Origin: Elephas maximus indicus
Lineage: Eukaryota; Chordata; Mammalia; Proboscidea; Elephantidae
Reading direction: 5' to 3'
DNA: 64,000 nucleotides
Assembly (NCBI RefSeq): GCF_024166365.1
Contig: NC_064819.1
Span: forward strand, 164,428,793-164,492,792
Shown here piece after piece: positions 24,640 through 34,841 of this stretch (its first letter is position 1; each line of letters begins with the position of its first letter). The notes under the pieces were generated by a model. That model did no database searches. It worked only from the letters and a program-made list of their open reading frames with translations, and was not told where the DNA came from. A program made the translations under genes and the position numbers.

Positions 24640-25620
24640 ATGGTCCCGCCGGACCTTTGATTCACCAGCGCCTTTTCTTCGTCCTTGACAAATTGGATTT
24701 TTAGGAATGGGAAGGTCGCCTGGACCATTGTGCGCCAGCCATTCAGAGGCCTCGATTATGCAGGGGGCTGAGGGAACCACTCCATGTGACCCTCTCGGGT
24801 GGGACTCTGCAGCTGCTTCGCAGCGCAACTCTCTCACCAAACTCCGCGCCCTTGCGGTCGCAGTGCCAAAAGGCGCCCGCCAGGATTGAAAAGGCACAGT
24901 GCATGTCCCCCCGCGTCACTCCGCGGGCGGAGGACGCACGTCGGGGCGCGGCTCCTCTGCTCGCGTGCTACTCAGGCTCTGTCGCTAGCGCCCTTCTGAG
25001 GACCGGGTGCGCCCGAGTGCTTGCCTGGCGGCGGCAGCGGCAGCAATGCACGGGGCCGCCCGCGCTGCAGCCACCAGCGTGAGCGCCGACTGCTGCATCC
25101 CAGCCGGCCTGCTCCTCGGGCCGGTGCCCGGCACCTTCAAGCTGGGCAAGTACCTGTCAGACCGCAGGGAGCCCGGGCCCAAGAAAAAGGTATTGGCTAT
25201 TTGACCTCCATCCTACTGCTATTCGCTTCCCTTTGCCCTCTTTCGAGAAAGGGGTTGGAAAGGGGTGAGGGAGGAAAGGAATGATTGAGTCATTACCTAC
25301 CAGCTCTGCGGGGCTGGAAGGGAACTCGGATTATTCCCAGCAAATCGCTTTAACTGAGAACGGGGCGTGAGCCGGACTGAGACGAAAGGACCTGGCTTAG
25401 AGGAGACAGGTTCAGGTGGGGTGCACCGGGCTCTCTCTGCGCCAGGACCGCTCGCAATTCTCGGCTTCCCTAGAGCTCTGAGGACTCCTCCGCAGAGGCG
25501 CGGAGGTCCCCGGCCTCTCCGGAGAGGTGCCCCGTTTTACCCCGCTCAGGGTATCGAGGACTGCCTTCCTTCTTCCCTTTGATAAACTAACCTGAGGCTT
25601 TAATTTGTCCTCAGATAATT
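24640..25620 (+). promoter_or_regulatory. PRDM13: PRDM13 promoter and 5' CpG island
   Basis: This is a dense GC/CpG segment spanning the presumed 5' UTR, exon 1 and early intron 1. No TATA box is evident, which fits a CpG-island promoter. A CAGCTG E-box lies at 24810-24815 near the likely transcription start; PTF1A and other bHLH factors use such boxes and PRDM13 is a known PTF1A target, but occupancy is inference. The exact start of transcription cannot be read. Island limits are by eye. Confidence 0.65.
25046..25189 (+). CDS. PRDM13: PRDM13 coding exon 1 (start of PR domain)
   Basis: This exon encodes residues 1-48 of PR/SET-domain protein 13, a nuclear zinc-finger transcription regulator. 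The ATG at 25046 follows a GC-rich leader and starts MHGAARAAATSVSADCC, the expected PRDM13 N-terminus. A non-ATG frame runs upstream to 25007, but the ATG matches the family start. The segment GPVPGTFKLGKYLSDRREPG opens the PR domain. The exon ends ..AAG with a GT donor at 25190-25191, phase 0, and joins exon 2 without breaking the frame. Known of the family: PRDM13 acts downstream of PTF1A and favours inhibitory over excitatory neuron fate in dorsal spinal cord, and it is needed for amacrine cell and cerebellar development. Identification rests on the whole four-exon protein and is near certain. Confidence 0.96.
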
Positions 25621-26695
25621 TAATCCCACCTCCTCAAAAAAAAAAAAAAAAAATCCTTTGAAGTCTCCCAGTTCCTAGAACCTCCCCAGATTTCTCTCTT
25701 CGTTGATGTCTGTTTGTGGGTTTGGGGTAAATGGAGATGGGATGACCCAGGCTCCTAGACCTCGGGTTCCGAGGGCAGGTGGGTGTCCACCCTCGTGGGG
25801 CACCGGATCAGGTCGCCTACAGCCGGGTTCTGATGAGAGTCCAGGGGCCGAAGCCCAACCTGTAGGCGCCGGGACCAGTTCGCCAGCCCTGGCTCTCCAA
25901 ACAGCATCTCGACCAGAGAGGGGATTTAAAGGCCCCGCCCGCGCGAAGGCGTCCCAGCGGCTGGAGTTGGGAAGGCAGGGACCAGAGATGAAGGCAGGAG
26001 TCCGCTGGGAAGGGGAGGACCTTGGCTCTTAGCTTGCTGCTTCCTAGAGCTTTCCCTTGAGAAGTCGCTCCGGTGCCCACAGCCAGCCAGACCCACTTCT
26101 CAAGCAAGCAGCCTCTTCCCTTGCGGTCTAAAGCGTTGTTTGCTGCGCACCACGCTTCCTCTTTAAACGCACTTTAATTGCTTTTAAACAGTCTGCCAGT
26201 CTGCGGACCAGCTTTTCCCTGATCAAGCTTTGTTCGGAGGCTTTGGCTGCGGGGCTCGCAGGCACCTCCATACAGTGCAGGGAGAAGGGGGAGTGGGGGG
26301 CGCTTTAGGACCTGGGACTGCTGCGAAGCGTCTCTGCCCTGGTGTTAAGACAGCTCTGGGAGCCGCGACTGGGAGAGAAGGGGCGGAGGAGTGGGGGAGT
26401 CTTGGTATAAGGTGAGCCCTGGAGCGGAGGGAGGACGCTCTCACCCTCGGTGTTGCGAAGTGGGGGAGAGGGGGCGCTGTTAGTTTCCCCCCCCCCGCCC
26501 ACCGCCCTCCCCCCTCATAAAAAAAAAAAAAAAACCCAGCCCAACGGAATCTCCCTCCTTCTGGCAGCCAACAGCGGTCTGGCCAAAGCGAATATAGCCA
26601 TTTTCCTGTCGGGTGGGATGGAGGCTAAATTTTTCCCTTTGGGTTGGGGGCCTGGCCTTGGCGCTGGGGGAGAACGACCACTGCTTGTGTTGCAG
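25190..26695 (+). other. PRDM13: PRDM13 intron 1
   Basis: This 1506 bp intron runs GT..AG. It is GC-rich and free of recognisable interspersed repeats, holding only an A-run near 25636-25653 and a C-run/A-run near 26488-26535. The CpG-rich promoter island continues into its first ~450 bp. Several open frames cross it on both strands, but they have no family resemblance and reflect the high GC content. The lack of SINE or L1 insertions beside heavily populated flanks suggests regulatory constraint, which is an inference. Confidence 0.85.
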
Positions 26696-26827
26696 GTGCG
26701 CATGGTGAGAGGCGAGCTGGTGGACGAGTCGGGGGGCTCCCCTCTGGAGTGGATAGGGCTAATCCGGGCAGCCAGGAGCTCTCAGGAACAGAATCTGGAG
26801 GCTATTGCAGACTTACCTGGAGGACAG
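26696..26827 (+). CDS. PRDM13: PRDM13 coding exon 2 (PR domain core)
   Basis: This exon encodes residues 49-92. The acceptor AG is at 26694-26695 and the exon opens GTG CGC ATG GTG (VRMV), in phase with exon 1. It continues RGELVDESGGSPLEWIGLIR and ends LPGGQ before a GT donor at 26828. The length is 132 nt, exactly 44 codons, so this exon could be skipped without a frameshift, though that would remove the core of the PR domain. The EWIGLIRAAR stretch is the mid-domain strand region of PR/SET folds. PR domains are divergent SET domains, often without clear methyltransferase residues. Whether this one is catalytic cannot be read from the sequence. Confidence 0.95.
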
Positions 26828-26974
26828 GTACTGTGGGCTTCACCCACCCACCCACCCAGCTGCCAATTTTTCTTCCCAGCCATCTCTCTGCGGTGGCCAC
26901 CCAATATTAAGAGCAAAGCGATCTATCTACAGAGTTCATTGTATCATCCCAATAACCCTATATGGTAGATACTG

Positions 26975-27721
26975 TTTGCCTTAATTATCTAGTGCTGCTG
27001 TAACAGAAACACTACAAGTGGATGGTTTTAACAGAAATTAATTTTCTTACAGTTAAATAAAAAACTTTCTTACAGTTTAGGAGGCTAGAAGTCCAAATTC
27101 AGGGAGAAGCCCTCGGGGGAAGGCTTTATCCCTCTGCCGGCTCCGCAGGAAGGTCCCTGTCTCATCAGCTTCTGCCTCCCTATTCCTTGGAGATCTCCAT
27201 GAGTCTTGGCATCTATCTTGCCCCATCTCCTCTTCTTTTGCTTGCTCCTTTAATCTCTTTTATATCTCAAAAGAGATTGACTTAAAACACTCTCTAAACT
27301 AATCCTGTCTCATTAACATAACAAAGATAACCCATGCCCAAATGGGGTTATAACCACAAGTATTAAAACACACACACACAAACCCAATGTGCTGACTACT
27401 TGATTCCAACTCATAGTGACCCTATGGGACAGAGTAGAACTACCCATAGGGTTTCCAAGGAGCAGCTGGTGGATTTGAACTGCCGACCTTTTGGTTAGCA
27501 GCCCAGCTCTTAACCACTGCACCACCAGAGCCCCACTACAGGCATAAACAAAACAAAACAAAACAAAGTGGCAAACCTCTTGCTGTTGACTCCGATTCAC
27601 AGCAACCCAATAAGACAGAGTAGACTTGCCCCTTAGGCATAAGCATAAAAAAAAAAAAAAAAGCATAGAAGCTAGAAACTACAAAACATGTATTTTGGGG
27701 ACACAACTCAATCCATAACTA
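26975..27721 (+). mobile_element. MaLR/ERVL-like LTR, copy A, with SINE insertion
   Basis: TTATCTAGTGCTGCTGTAAC at the left end, CTCAAAAGAGATTGACTTAA inside and GGGGACACAACTCAATCC at the right end are shared with copies at 42973 and 60596. No coding sequence. The family name is not established by me. Confidence 0.6.
27378..27640 (-). mobile_element. AfroSINE plus second SINE fragment in intron 2
   Basis: 27385-27533 is a short-form AfroSINE on the minus strand (tail side left, CACCACCAGAGCCCC head at right). After an (AAAAC)n run, 27590-27640 is a second, truncated AfroSINE piece (CGATTCACAGCAACCC). Imperfect duplications CACAAGTATT / TACAGGCATA are suggestive. Confidence 0.7.
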
Positions 27722-27890
27722 TTATTTTCCCCTTTTTGAAGGATGAGGAAAGAGAGGTTCAGAGAAGCCCAACAGTTTTTTGAGGGTCATACAGAGTCAG
27801 AATCCGATTTGAACCTTTCTTCTCATTTGTTTTTTGACGGATTACCTGGGAAATGACAGCAAGCTATCTATCCTATTTCTTGTGTCCCAG

Positions 27891-28011
27891 ATCTTCTACC
27901 GAGCGCTTCGAGACGTTCAGCCAGGGGAAGAACTGACTGTGTGGTATTCCAACTCTTTGGCTCAGTGGTTTGACATCCCGACAACAGCAACTCCGACACA
28001 CGATGAGAAAG
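27891..28011 (+). CDS. PRDM13: PRDM13 coding exon 3 (end of PR domain)
   Basis: This exon encodes residues 93-132 plus the first base of codon 133. The acceptor follows a pyrimidine-rich run ending CCCAG at 27890. The peptide starts IFYRALRDVQPGEELTVWYS. The PGEELTVWY block (103-111) is the conserved C-terminal SET/PR motif, followed by NSLAQWFDIP. The exon ends GAG AAA G with a GT donor at 28012 (phase 1), and the split Gly codon is completed by GG at the start of exon 4. The intron upstream contains a MIR split by an LTR-like element and SINE pieces (26930-27820), so the exon lies only about 70 nt from repeat DNA. Confidence 0.95.
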
Positions 28012-28627
28012 GTATCACCTCCCAGAAGGCCTCCAGGCCAGCTCTGGTGGGCAAGAGTCTAGTCCTCCTCTGGGCTTTAGGCGCATGCCAGACTTGATGG
28101 GCCTTTTTCTCGAGCTGTGTAAATCTGAATTCATGCTCCCTGTGTGTGTAGTCAATGTCACCACCACTTCTTTAAAACCAACAGTAAATGGTAACAACAG
28201 TGGCGGTAATAATCTGGCTTACAATGGTAGTGAAAAAATATTCTTTGAAAAATATTATGCTGAACTTCATAGGGTCATCCTTCTTTATTGCATACCCCAA
28301 AAGACAATTATTTACTCAATTAAAAATCAACAGAGAAGGCTTAAAATATTATTACAGTAATTACATCATGGGCTCCAAAGAATATAACTTAAACCTGGAA
28401 TACTTTTAGAAGGTGGATGGGCGTCAATTATTTACTGGTTTGGAGGAGAGGAATGTATTTCTTCAGCACTTTAGAAGCATTATGGTGCTTACAGCTGGTC
28501 AGCTGGCAGGTACTGAGGCCTTTCCACTTAAATGGCATTTATTCATTTCCCCCTCCTTACTTAAATTGAATCTGGGATGTATCCCAATTTCTTCTCAGAT
28601 TTATTTCATCCCTTCCAAAGCCAAGAG

Positions 28628-28660
28628 CTGATTTATGCAAATTAAGGTGCAGTGAGAAAA
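28628..28660. promoter_or_regulatory. PRDM13: Octamer plus homeodomain word in intron 3
   Basis: A perfect POU octamer ATGCAAAT at 28635-28642 overlaps AAATTAAG, a composite seen in neural POU/homeodomain enhancers. It is a single short motif, so chance occurrence is possible. Confidence 0.3.
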
Positions 28661-30859
28661 ACATTTTCAAACCTTCCTTAGAACACTAAGACTTCCTGTG
28701 GAAAGAAGGCTGGGAGGTGCTAGAATATTTAAGGTCTCGAGACTCATTTAACATACCAAGCTTCCATGGCTTTCCTTTTTCCTTGCCAATTGTTTTAGTT
28801 TGTATTTCTCCTAAAGGAACTGTTATTATTTGATATGAACATAGTGAATGCTGTGAAATATTTTAACATACTCTCCTCTTGAATTGCCTGCTCAATCTCA
28901 TCCTTTTAGACACGAGTTTAAAGAAATTAAAACACATGTGGGAATTAGGAAACACTTCATGAACAAGACAGAATTAAGCTTATTCATGATGATGAGTCAC
29001 TTCACTTCAAAGTATCCTATCCTCTCTAGATTAATTCTACTGATTTTGTGAGTAAATTTGTGTGTACAGTACTCAAAACTATCCTAAAAATGTTCTTTGC
29101 ATCACATTATATTAAACTGCTTTTGATAACTTTTTCCAGTAAAGGAGAAGCCTGACAAAAGCCTTACAGTGGAGAACTCAAATCCGCCATTATAAGTACA
29201 ATTTGCAAGGTTGTCGGTCTTCAGGGTTTAGCCATTTCTGTATAGGATGCTCTTTCTTGGGCACACTCAAATAGCACAAAAGAAATTTCTTGGCGTAGTG
29301 GTCCTCATGTTTTCATTTCTGCCATTTGAGGTTATAAAGATCGTATGGTAATAGATGTCCAGATAGTCACCATTTCCCTTTAAGTGGGGAAATGGATGGG
29401 TTATACTGAACCCTGACTTACTTCATCAGCTTTGAGATGCTTGAAACTTTGACTTCTTAGAGACGCAGGAAGGAGAGGAGGTAATCACCTATGAAGTGTA
29501 TTTACTATTCTTGGCCTGGGTTGGATCTCAGAGTATGGAGAACATGTTAGTAGGTCAGGAAAAAGCAAAGACAGGATATGTTCAAATAGGAAATATACAT
29601 TTATTTAAATCTTGAAAAGAGAAAGAGATAAGTAGGGATGGCTGCCATTCTTCCAATATTGGCTAACTTCAGTGAGCTTCGATTTCACTGTAAGATTAAG
29701 GAAAACACTGACCTTTTGTTTTAGGAACAAAGCTTACTTGGCTTCTCACTGAACTGATTCATTCTGAGGCAGATTCTGAAGACTACTTTTTAAAGAGGGG
29801 GTGGTGGGAGGGAACCTCTTAGGAGAAGGGAGTTTATGTTATTAAATCAACATACCTCTAAGAGAACTATAGAGGTCTCCTCTCCTCTCTCTCTTTCTCT
29901 CAAGATTTATTTTACGTGGACATTGAATAGAAGGTAACAGGAACACTGAAATTGTTTTATCTAAGTATCTCATAGACAATTAAGACAGGATCTCAGGCAA
30001 ATTCTCCTACCCTCCTTTCTTCCTTTCTGATTGCTTTTGGCCTCAGCTGGAATAAATTTCTCCTCACTTGAAATACCCTCTCAGTTATTGGGAGGACTAC
30101 TCACTTTATGCAAAACCAAAAGTAATATACAGAAGAGGAGAGAGATCTGGAATTTTTTTTCCCATTGTTGTTTCTGAGTAATGTTTTAGGAGTTTGAACT
30201 GCTTGTGAGCAAGGAGGAGAATTACATTTATGAGACTGAGGTATGTATACTTTGGATACTTTCTTGTGGCTCAACTACTCACACACAGACTTCTCTTCAT
30301 TATTATCAACCAACCACAACATTTTTAAAGAAACCCCAATTGCAAGATTGCTCTTGTCTGTAGAGATGTAGCATGACCTTTCTGAGTGAAAATTAACTCC
30401 CACCATGTGATCAGAATCTGTTCCATACATGGGCTCTTGATTATACATACAGGCCCTGACAAAATTAAGAATAACTAGTGCTAATGATGTCAAACACAAA
30501 GATTTGGCACCAAAACATGTATGTAATTCTAGGGAAAAAAAATTCTTAAGAGAGTTGTGCACTTATTTAAAAAGGTAATATTTCTATATTCTTGTATTAT
30601 ACATATATAATATTATATATTCATGTCATAAAAACTATATCTTCTCCAATGACTTTACCAAGCTTAGATTTGTGCACATATCTAGGAGTTAATTACCAAG
30701 TGGAACAACTGACAAGATAATGCAACATCATACTTCAGTTTTTAGAGTATCAAGACAGCACTACCCCCCCCATCAATTTAAATGAGGTTAAAGAGGAAAT
30801 AAAGATACAAATAATTCTGAAGAATAGCAAATCACAGTCCCTATGTGGCCCTTCAGTTG

Positions 30860-31030
30860 GTCACGCTCCGGGAAAACCCCAGGCAAAGTGTTTAAGGCAG
30901 GGAGGGGGCGGGAAGGGTGGGTAGTGGACACAAAAGCCATTGTTCTATGAAAAGGAATGATTACATATGGCCCATACTCGCCTGGTAATGAGGCGCTTAC
31001 GACCATAAGATTGGCCTTTGTTCAGTTTAT
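30860..31030. promoter_or_regulatory. PRDM13: Candidate intronic enhancer in intron 3
   Basis: The segment contains CCATTGTTCT (SOX-like), CATATG E-box (30964-30969), GGTAATGAGG (homeodomain-like) and CCTTTGTTCAG within about 100 bp of unique DNA. Clustered E-box, SOX and homeodomain words fit neural enhancers. PRDM13 autoregulation or bHLH input would be plausible but is not shown by sequence. Confidence 0.35.
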
Positions 31031-31468
31031 CCAAACTCCTTGACATAAGCCACCTATTCTGCAAACGCCAACAGATGGGCCCAGCACGGCACAGGCTCAA
31101 CCTTGATTTAAAGCAACAGCTGCTCTCTGCTCTTGTCTCTTCCCTGGCCAGCCTGCCTCATCGCTGCCATCCCAACCAAGACTTGCTTGGCCGGCCCTGA
31201 GCAAGTCTTGGTTGAAAAGGCCCAGGTCATCCCTCTTTGCCTCTAAGTAGTCCCAGATGATTGAGATGGTGACAAGCGTTGACCATTTGGGGCTTCTCAC
31301 GGTCCTTGCTACTGTGGGGCTATCAAACTCACTTTCGCAGGGACCCAAGAATACTTTTGCTTCTTTCCATACAGCTGGGCAAAACCTGGGCTTTTCCTTG
31401 GGCGCGCTTACACTTTCTTTCCCGCTTGTTCGCCTCTTATGGGGTCTATTTCCACTCTTTCTCGCCAG

Positions 31469-33216
31469 GGGAGGAGCGCTACATTTGCTGGTACTGCTGG
31501 AGGACTTTTAGATACCCCAATAGCCTTAAGGCTCACCTACGTTTCCACTGCGTGCTCAGCGGCGGCGGCGGCCGCGCCTCCCTGCACCACGAACACGCCG
31601 CTCGCCAAGGCGCTGCCCAGGCCCCGGATGGCCTCCGCCTCTCCCCGAAGCCCTCGGCGCTCGACTTCGCCGGCACGGTCACTACGGACACCCTGCGGCC
31701 CCATCAGCAGGCCCAGCCGCCCCCTCAGTCTTGTGGGACGCGGGAGGCCATTAAGCGCGAGACTTCCTCCGGACCCTCAGCCACCTCGCCGCCCCCGGGC
31801 AAGTGGGGGCCACCCAAGAAGGGCAAGGAGCAACCGGAGCGCGCCCTGGACACGAGCGGGGCCGCCCACGGACCCTTCCTCGGCATCGTGGGTGGCTCCC
31901 CAGTGGGGGGCGGTGGCCTGGCCTTCTACCCTGGAGTGCGCTCCGCCTTTAAACCCGCGGGCTTAGCCAGGACGGCCACTGCCGCGCACGGCGACCCCTA
32001 TCGGGAAGAGGGCACTGGCAAATCGGGGACCGGCCTGGCCTTGGGCAGGCTGCTGGTCGGGGGCCGGGCGGGTGGGCGCCCCCGGAGCAGGGAGAGCCCG
32101 GCGGCGAGTGGCGCCAACCACCACCATCACCACCATGCGCACCACCACCATCACCACCCCAAGTGTCTGCTCTCGGGGGACCCGCCACCGCCCCCCGGCC
32201 TACCCTGCTCAGGAGCTCTGCGCGGCTTTCCTTTGCTCCCAGGACCCCTGGATGAGGCATCCGCCTTCAAGCACCTGGAGCGCGACCCACCCGCCGCTGC
32301 CGCGCTGCCCGGCGCGCGTTATGCGCAGCTGCCCCCAGCTGCCGGGCTGCCCCTCGAGCGCTGCGCGCTGCCGCCCCTCGACGCTGGCGGGCTCAAGTCC
32401 TACCCAGGTGGCGAGTGCAGCCACCTGCCCGCCGTAATGCCAGCGTTCACCGTCTACAACGGGGAGCTGCTCTACGGCTCCCCAGCCGCCGCCGCTTACT
32501 ACCCGCTCAAACTGCACTTCGGCGGACTGCTCAAGTACCCGGAATCCATCCCTTATTTCAGCGGGCCTGCGGCGGCGGCTGCGGCGGCTGCAGCAGCGGC
32601 GGCAGCGGCCGCCCTGAGCCCCGCTGAGCTGGGCTCGCTGGCCAGCATCGACCGGGAGATCGCGATGCACACGCAGCAGCTGTCGGAGATGGCGGCCGGG
32701 AAGGGTCGCGGTCGCCTGGACGCGGGGGCGCTGCCACCGGCTGTTGTGGCCGGCGGCCCAGGGGGCGGCGGCAGCGGGGGCGGCGGCGTGGGCAAGCCCA
32801 AGACCGGTCACCTGTGCCTCTACTGTGGCAAGCTGTACTCGCGCAAGTACGGGCTCAAGATCCACATGCGGACACACACCGGCTACAAGCCGCTGAAGTG
32901 CAAAGTGTGCCTGCGGCCGTTCGGCGACCCCAGCAACCTCAACAAGCACATCCGGCTGCACGCTGAGGGCAACACGCCCTACCGATGTGAGTTCTGCGGC
33001 AAGGTACTGGTGCGCCGCCGGGATCTGGAGCGCCACGTCAAGTCCCGCCACCCTGGCCAAAGCCTGCTTGCTAAGGCAGGCGACGGCCCGGGCGCCGAGC
33101 CCGGCTACCCCCTGGAGCCCGGGGACCCCAAAAGTGACAACGACAGCGACGTGGATGTCTGTTTCACGGACGACCAGAGCGACACAGAAGCCGGAGGCGG
33201 CGTCGAGCGCGACTAG
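31469..33216 (+). CDS. PRDM13: PRDM13 coding exon 4 (zinc fingers, C-terminus)
   Basis: This terminal coding exon encodes residues 133-714 and stops at TAG 33214-33216. The acceptor CAG ends at 31468. Zinc finger 1 is C2H2 with C139, C142, H155 and H159. A long Pro/Gly/Ser/Ala-rich middle follows, with a split His tract (H350-355, A356, H357-362), a 15-residue Ala tract (500-514) and a Gly run (564-572). Three tandem C2H2 fingers follow: C582/C585/H598/H602, C610/C613/H626/H630, and C639/C642/H655/H660 (last spacing x4). The tail is acidic ([19 protein letters not shown]). The four exons total 2145 nt, or 714 residues, close to the roughly 700-residue length known for mammals. Base composition is strongly GC-rich, as is usual for this exon. 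All zinc ligands are intact, with no frameshift. Confidence 0.96.
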
Positions 33217-34045
33217 TAAAGAGCCTTCCCGGGAGGGTGGGGAAGGGCGTGGACAGAAGGGAGTGGGGGTGGGGGTCTGTCTGTTCTAGGAGGACAAGAG
33301 GAGCTCCTGGCGGTGAGAAGACTAATCCCGTTTACTAACCGTTTTTATTTCTCGGCGGGCGCCAGGTTTGGAACAGTGAGAGGTGCTGGGTCTGGTGCTG
33401 AAACTCAGAGCAAAACTTCGGAGGCAGCTTAAAGAAATTAGGCCACCTGTGCAGCCAAAAGGCGGTGGGTCCCCCAGCGCTCCAACCCTCCGGACTCGGC
33501 GGATAGGTTCTCCCTGAACAGCCTAGGCTGTGCACTCTCCGGGGCTGAATGTGAACGCCACAGCGCCCTCGAGGGTGCTAGATATTCACTGCCGCGTTTT
33601 TTAAAATTGTATTTTATCTGTGGAGGAAATTGTGCCTTTGAACGATGTTTTGTGTTTATTTTACATTGGCATCTCACTGCATAGGCAAAAGAGTAGTTAC
33701 AGTTTGGTAGATGTGACACCCTTACACTTGTTTCCGTTTCATCTGTTCTCGTGTCAGAGACTGCGCCTTCATGCACTGAATATATAGTGGTAGTTTTTTT
33801 TTAGCAGGTGTACAAATTGGTCAAGTTGCAATTATTTATAAGAGAATAATGACAAATGTGAAATACCTAAAGCATGAATCTAAGACACGCAATATATAAT
33901 TTTAAAGAAAATGCTCTATTTGGTAGAGTGCAAATGTGGTGTACGTGGTTTACTAATGAATGATGTACAGTGGATACAGTATTTTGGTCTTGGTTCCAGT
34001 TCGTGCAATCTTTAAGAAAAATAAAGACACTTACAAACGAGTTTG
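33217..34045 (+). other. PRDM13: PRDM13 3' UTR
   Basis: After the stop, base composition falls from GC-rich to AT-rich around 33600. No repeat is visible. The first canonical AATAAA is at 34020-34025, so cleavage should fall roughly at 34035-34050. A second AATAAA at 34116-34121 could give a slightly longer form. The UTR end is inferred from the signal position only. Confidence 0.7.
34020..34025 (+). terminator. PRDM13: PRDM13 polyadenylation signal
   Basis: This is the canonical AATAAA hexamer about 0.8 kb after the stop codon, with GT-rich sequence (GAGTTTGTTC) about 15 nt downstream as expected for a downstream element. A second hexamer at 34116 is a possible alternative. Confidence 0.7.
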
Positions 34046-34690
34046 TTCATTTAGCAATTTCAGCAGATTCCTTAAAGAACATTTTAATTAGAAAACAATT
34101 TCAAGGAGACTGCACAATAAAATGAATCATAAAAAACTTGAATTTAATAACACCTTGATTATTTATAAAACAAATGTTAAGCCATATTGTAACAGGAAAC
34201 GTACCATTTTCAATATGTGCATTTCACAGGTTCCAGGAAACAGGCGAAACAATTGTTTTCTGAAACCATTGTTAATCATGCTAAGTGTTTTTCTTGTTTA
34301 CTGAAAGAAGCTAAGGGCCTTCAAGAAAAAAAAAAAAAAAGCCATATTCTCCCTCCTCAAAAAGAATTATAAACTGTAGAATCACTCTTTATTTCTTGTC
34401 ATGTTCCATTTCGACAGAACTTTCCTTGGGAAGCAAAAAGGAAACTTGCTCAGTGCCTTTTATGATTCATACACTTTAATATTCATCCAAAAAATACTGA
34501 AGGAGGTGCTAATCTACTTGCTTTATGTAGGCTTCATTTTTTCACTTACTCCTTCCCACAATCTCCTGCTGTCAGTATTGGCCCCATTTACAGAAAACAT
34601 ACTCTTCAAGGTCACTGGCAGGCCCAGAATTAAAATGGCAGAGTTAGAAGCAATGAAGTTATTTATTGGTTTTAAAACAACACTACCCAG
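34046..34690. other. Unique AT-rich DNA downstream of PRDM13
   Basis: No gene or repeat is recognised apart from an A-run at 34325-34340. Frames at 34122-34304 and 34401-34712 are unsupported. Confidence 0.5.
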
Positions 34691-34695
34691 TGGAA

Positions 34696-34830
34696 AATCC
34701 AACTTATGGTGACCCTATAGGACAGAGTAGAACAGCTCCATAAGGTTTCCAAGGAGTGGCTGGTAGATCCAAAGACTTTTTTTTTTTGTTAGCAGCCTAA
34801 GCTCTTATCCACTGCACCACCAGGGCTCTA
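34696..34830 (-). mobile_element. AfroSINE, short form
   Basis: Minus-strand copy with GTGACCCTATAGGACAGAGT and head CACTGCACCACCAGGGCTCT. Near-identical flanks ACCCAGTGGAA (34685-34695) and ACCCAATGGAA (34831-34841) are the target duplication. Confidence 0.88.
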
Positions 34831-34841
34831 ACCCAATGGAA

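Larger units (their letters stand above)
26930..27820 (-). mobile_element. MIR SINE split by later insertion
   Basis: Left piece 26930-26974 (ATCCCAATAACCCTATATGG) and right piece about 27722-27820 (GAAGGATGAGGAAAGAGAGG) are consecutive parts of one minus-orientation MIR. The LTR-like element between them inserted later. Confidence 0.6.
26828..27890 (+). other. PRDM13: PRDM13 intron 2
   Basis: This 1063 bp intron contains nearly all the repeat material inside the gene: a MIR split in two, an LTR-like element, and AfroSINE pieces (listed separately). The last ~70 bp before exon 3 are unique, with a normal pyrimidine tract and CAG acceptor. Confidence 0.85.
28012..31468 (+). other. PRDM13: PRDM13 intron 3
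   Basis: This 3457 bp intron lacks any recognisable SINE, LINE or LTR, which is striking given the flanks. It has candidate regulatory motifs: an octamer with adjoining ATTA near 28635, and an E-box/SOX/homeodomain cluster at 30860-31030. The frame upstream of exon 4 is open from 31279, but the CAG acceptor at 31466-31468 and the exon 3 join show it is intronic. I see no alternative exon with family resemblance. Confidence 0.8.

Noticed and set aside
25007..25045. Upstream non-ATG extension of PRDM13 (RPSACLAAAAAA)
   Set aside because: It starts at GTG; the ATG at 25046 gives the expected conserved N-terminus, and the extension is GCG/GCA-repeat-derived.
31279..31468. Open frame continuing upstream of exon 4 as a possible alternative first exon
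   Set aside because: The CAG acceptor at 31466-31468 and the exact phase match with exon 3 explain the structure; the extension has no similarity to PRDM13.
32209..33060. 283-codon open frame antisense to PRDM13 exon 4
   Set aside because: It is the mirror of a GC-rich coding exon with biased third positions; no family resemblance and no independent promoter or splice evidence.
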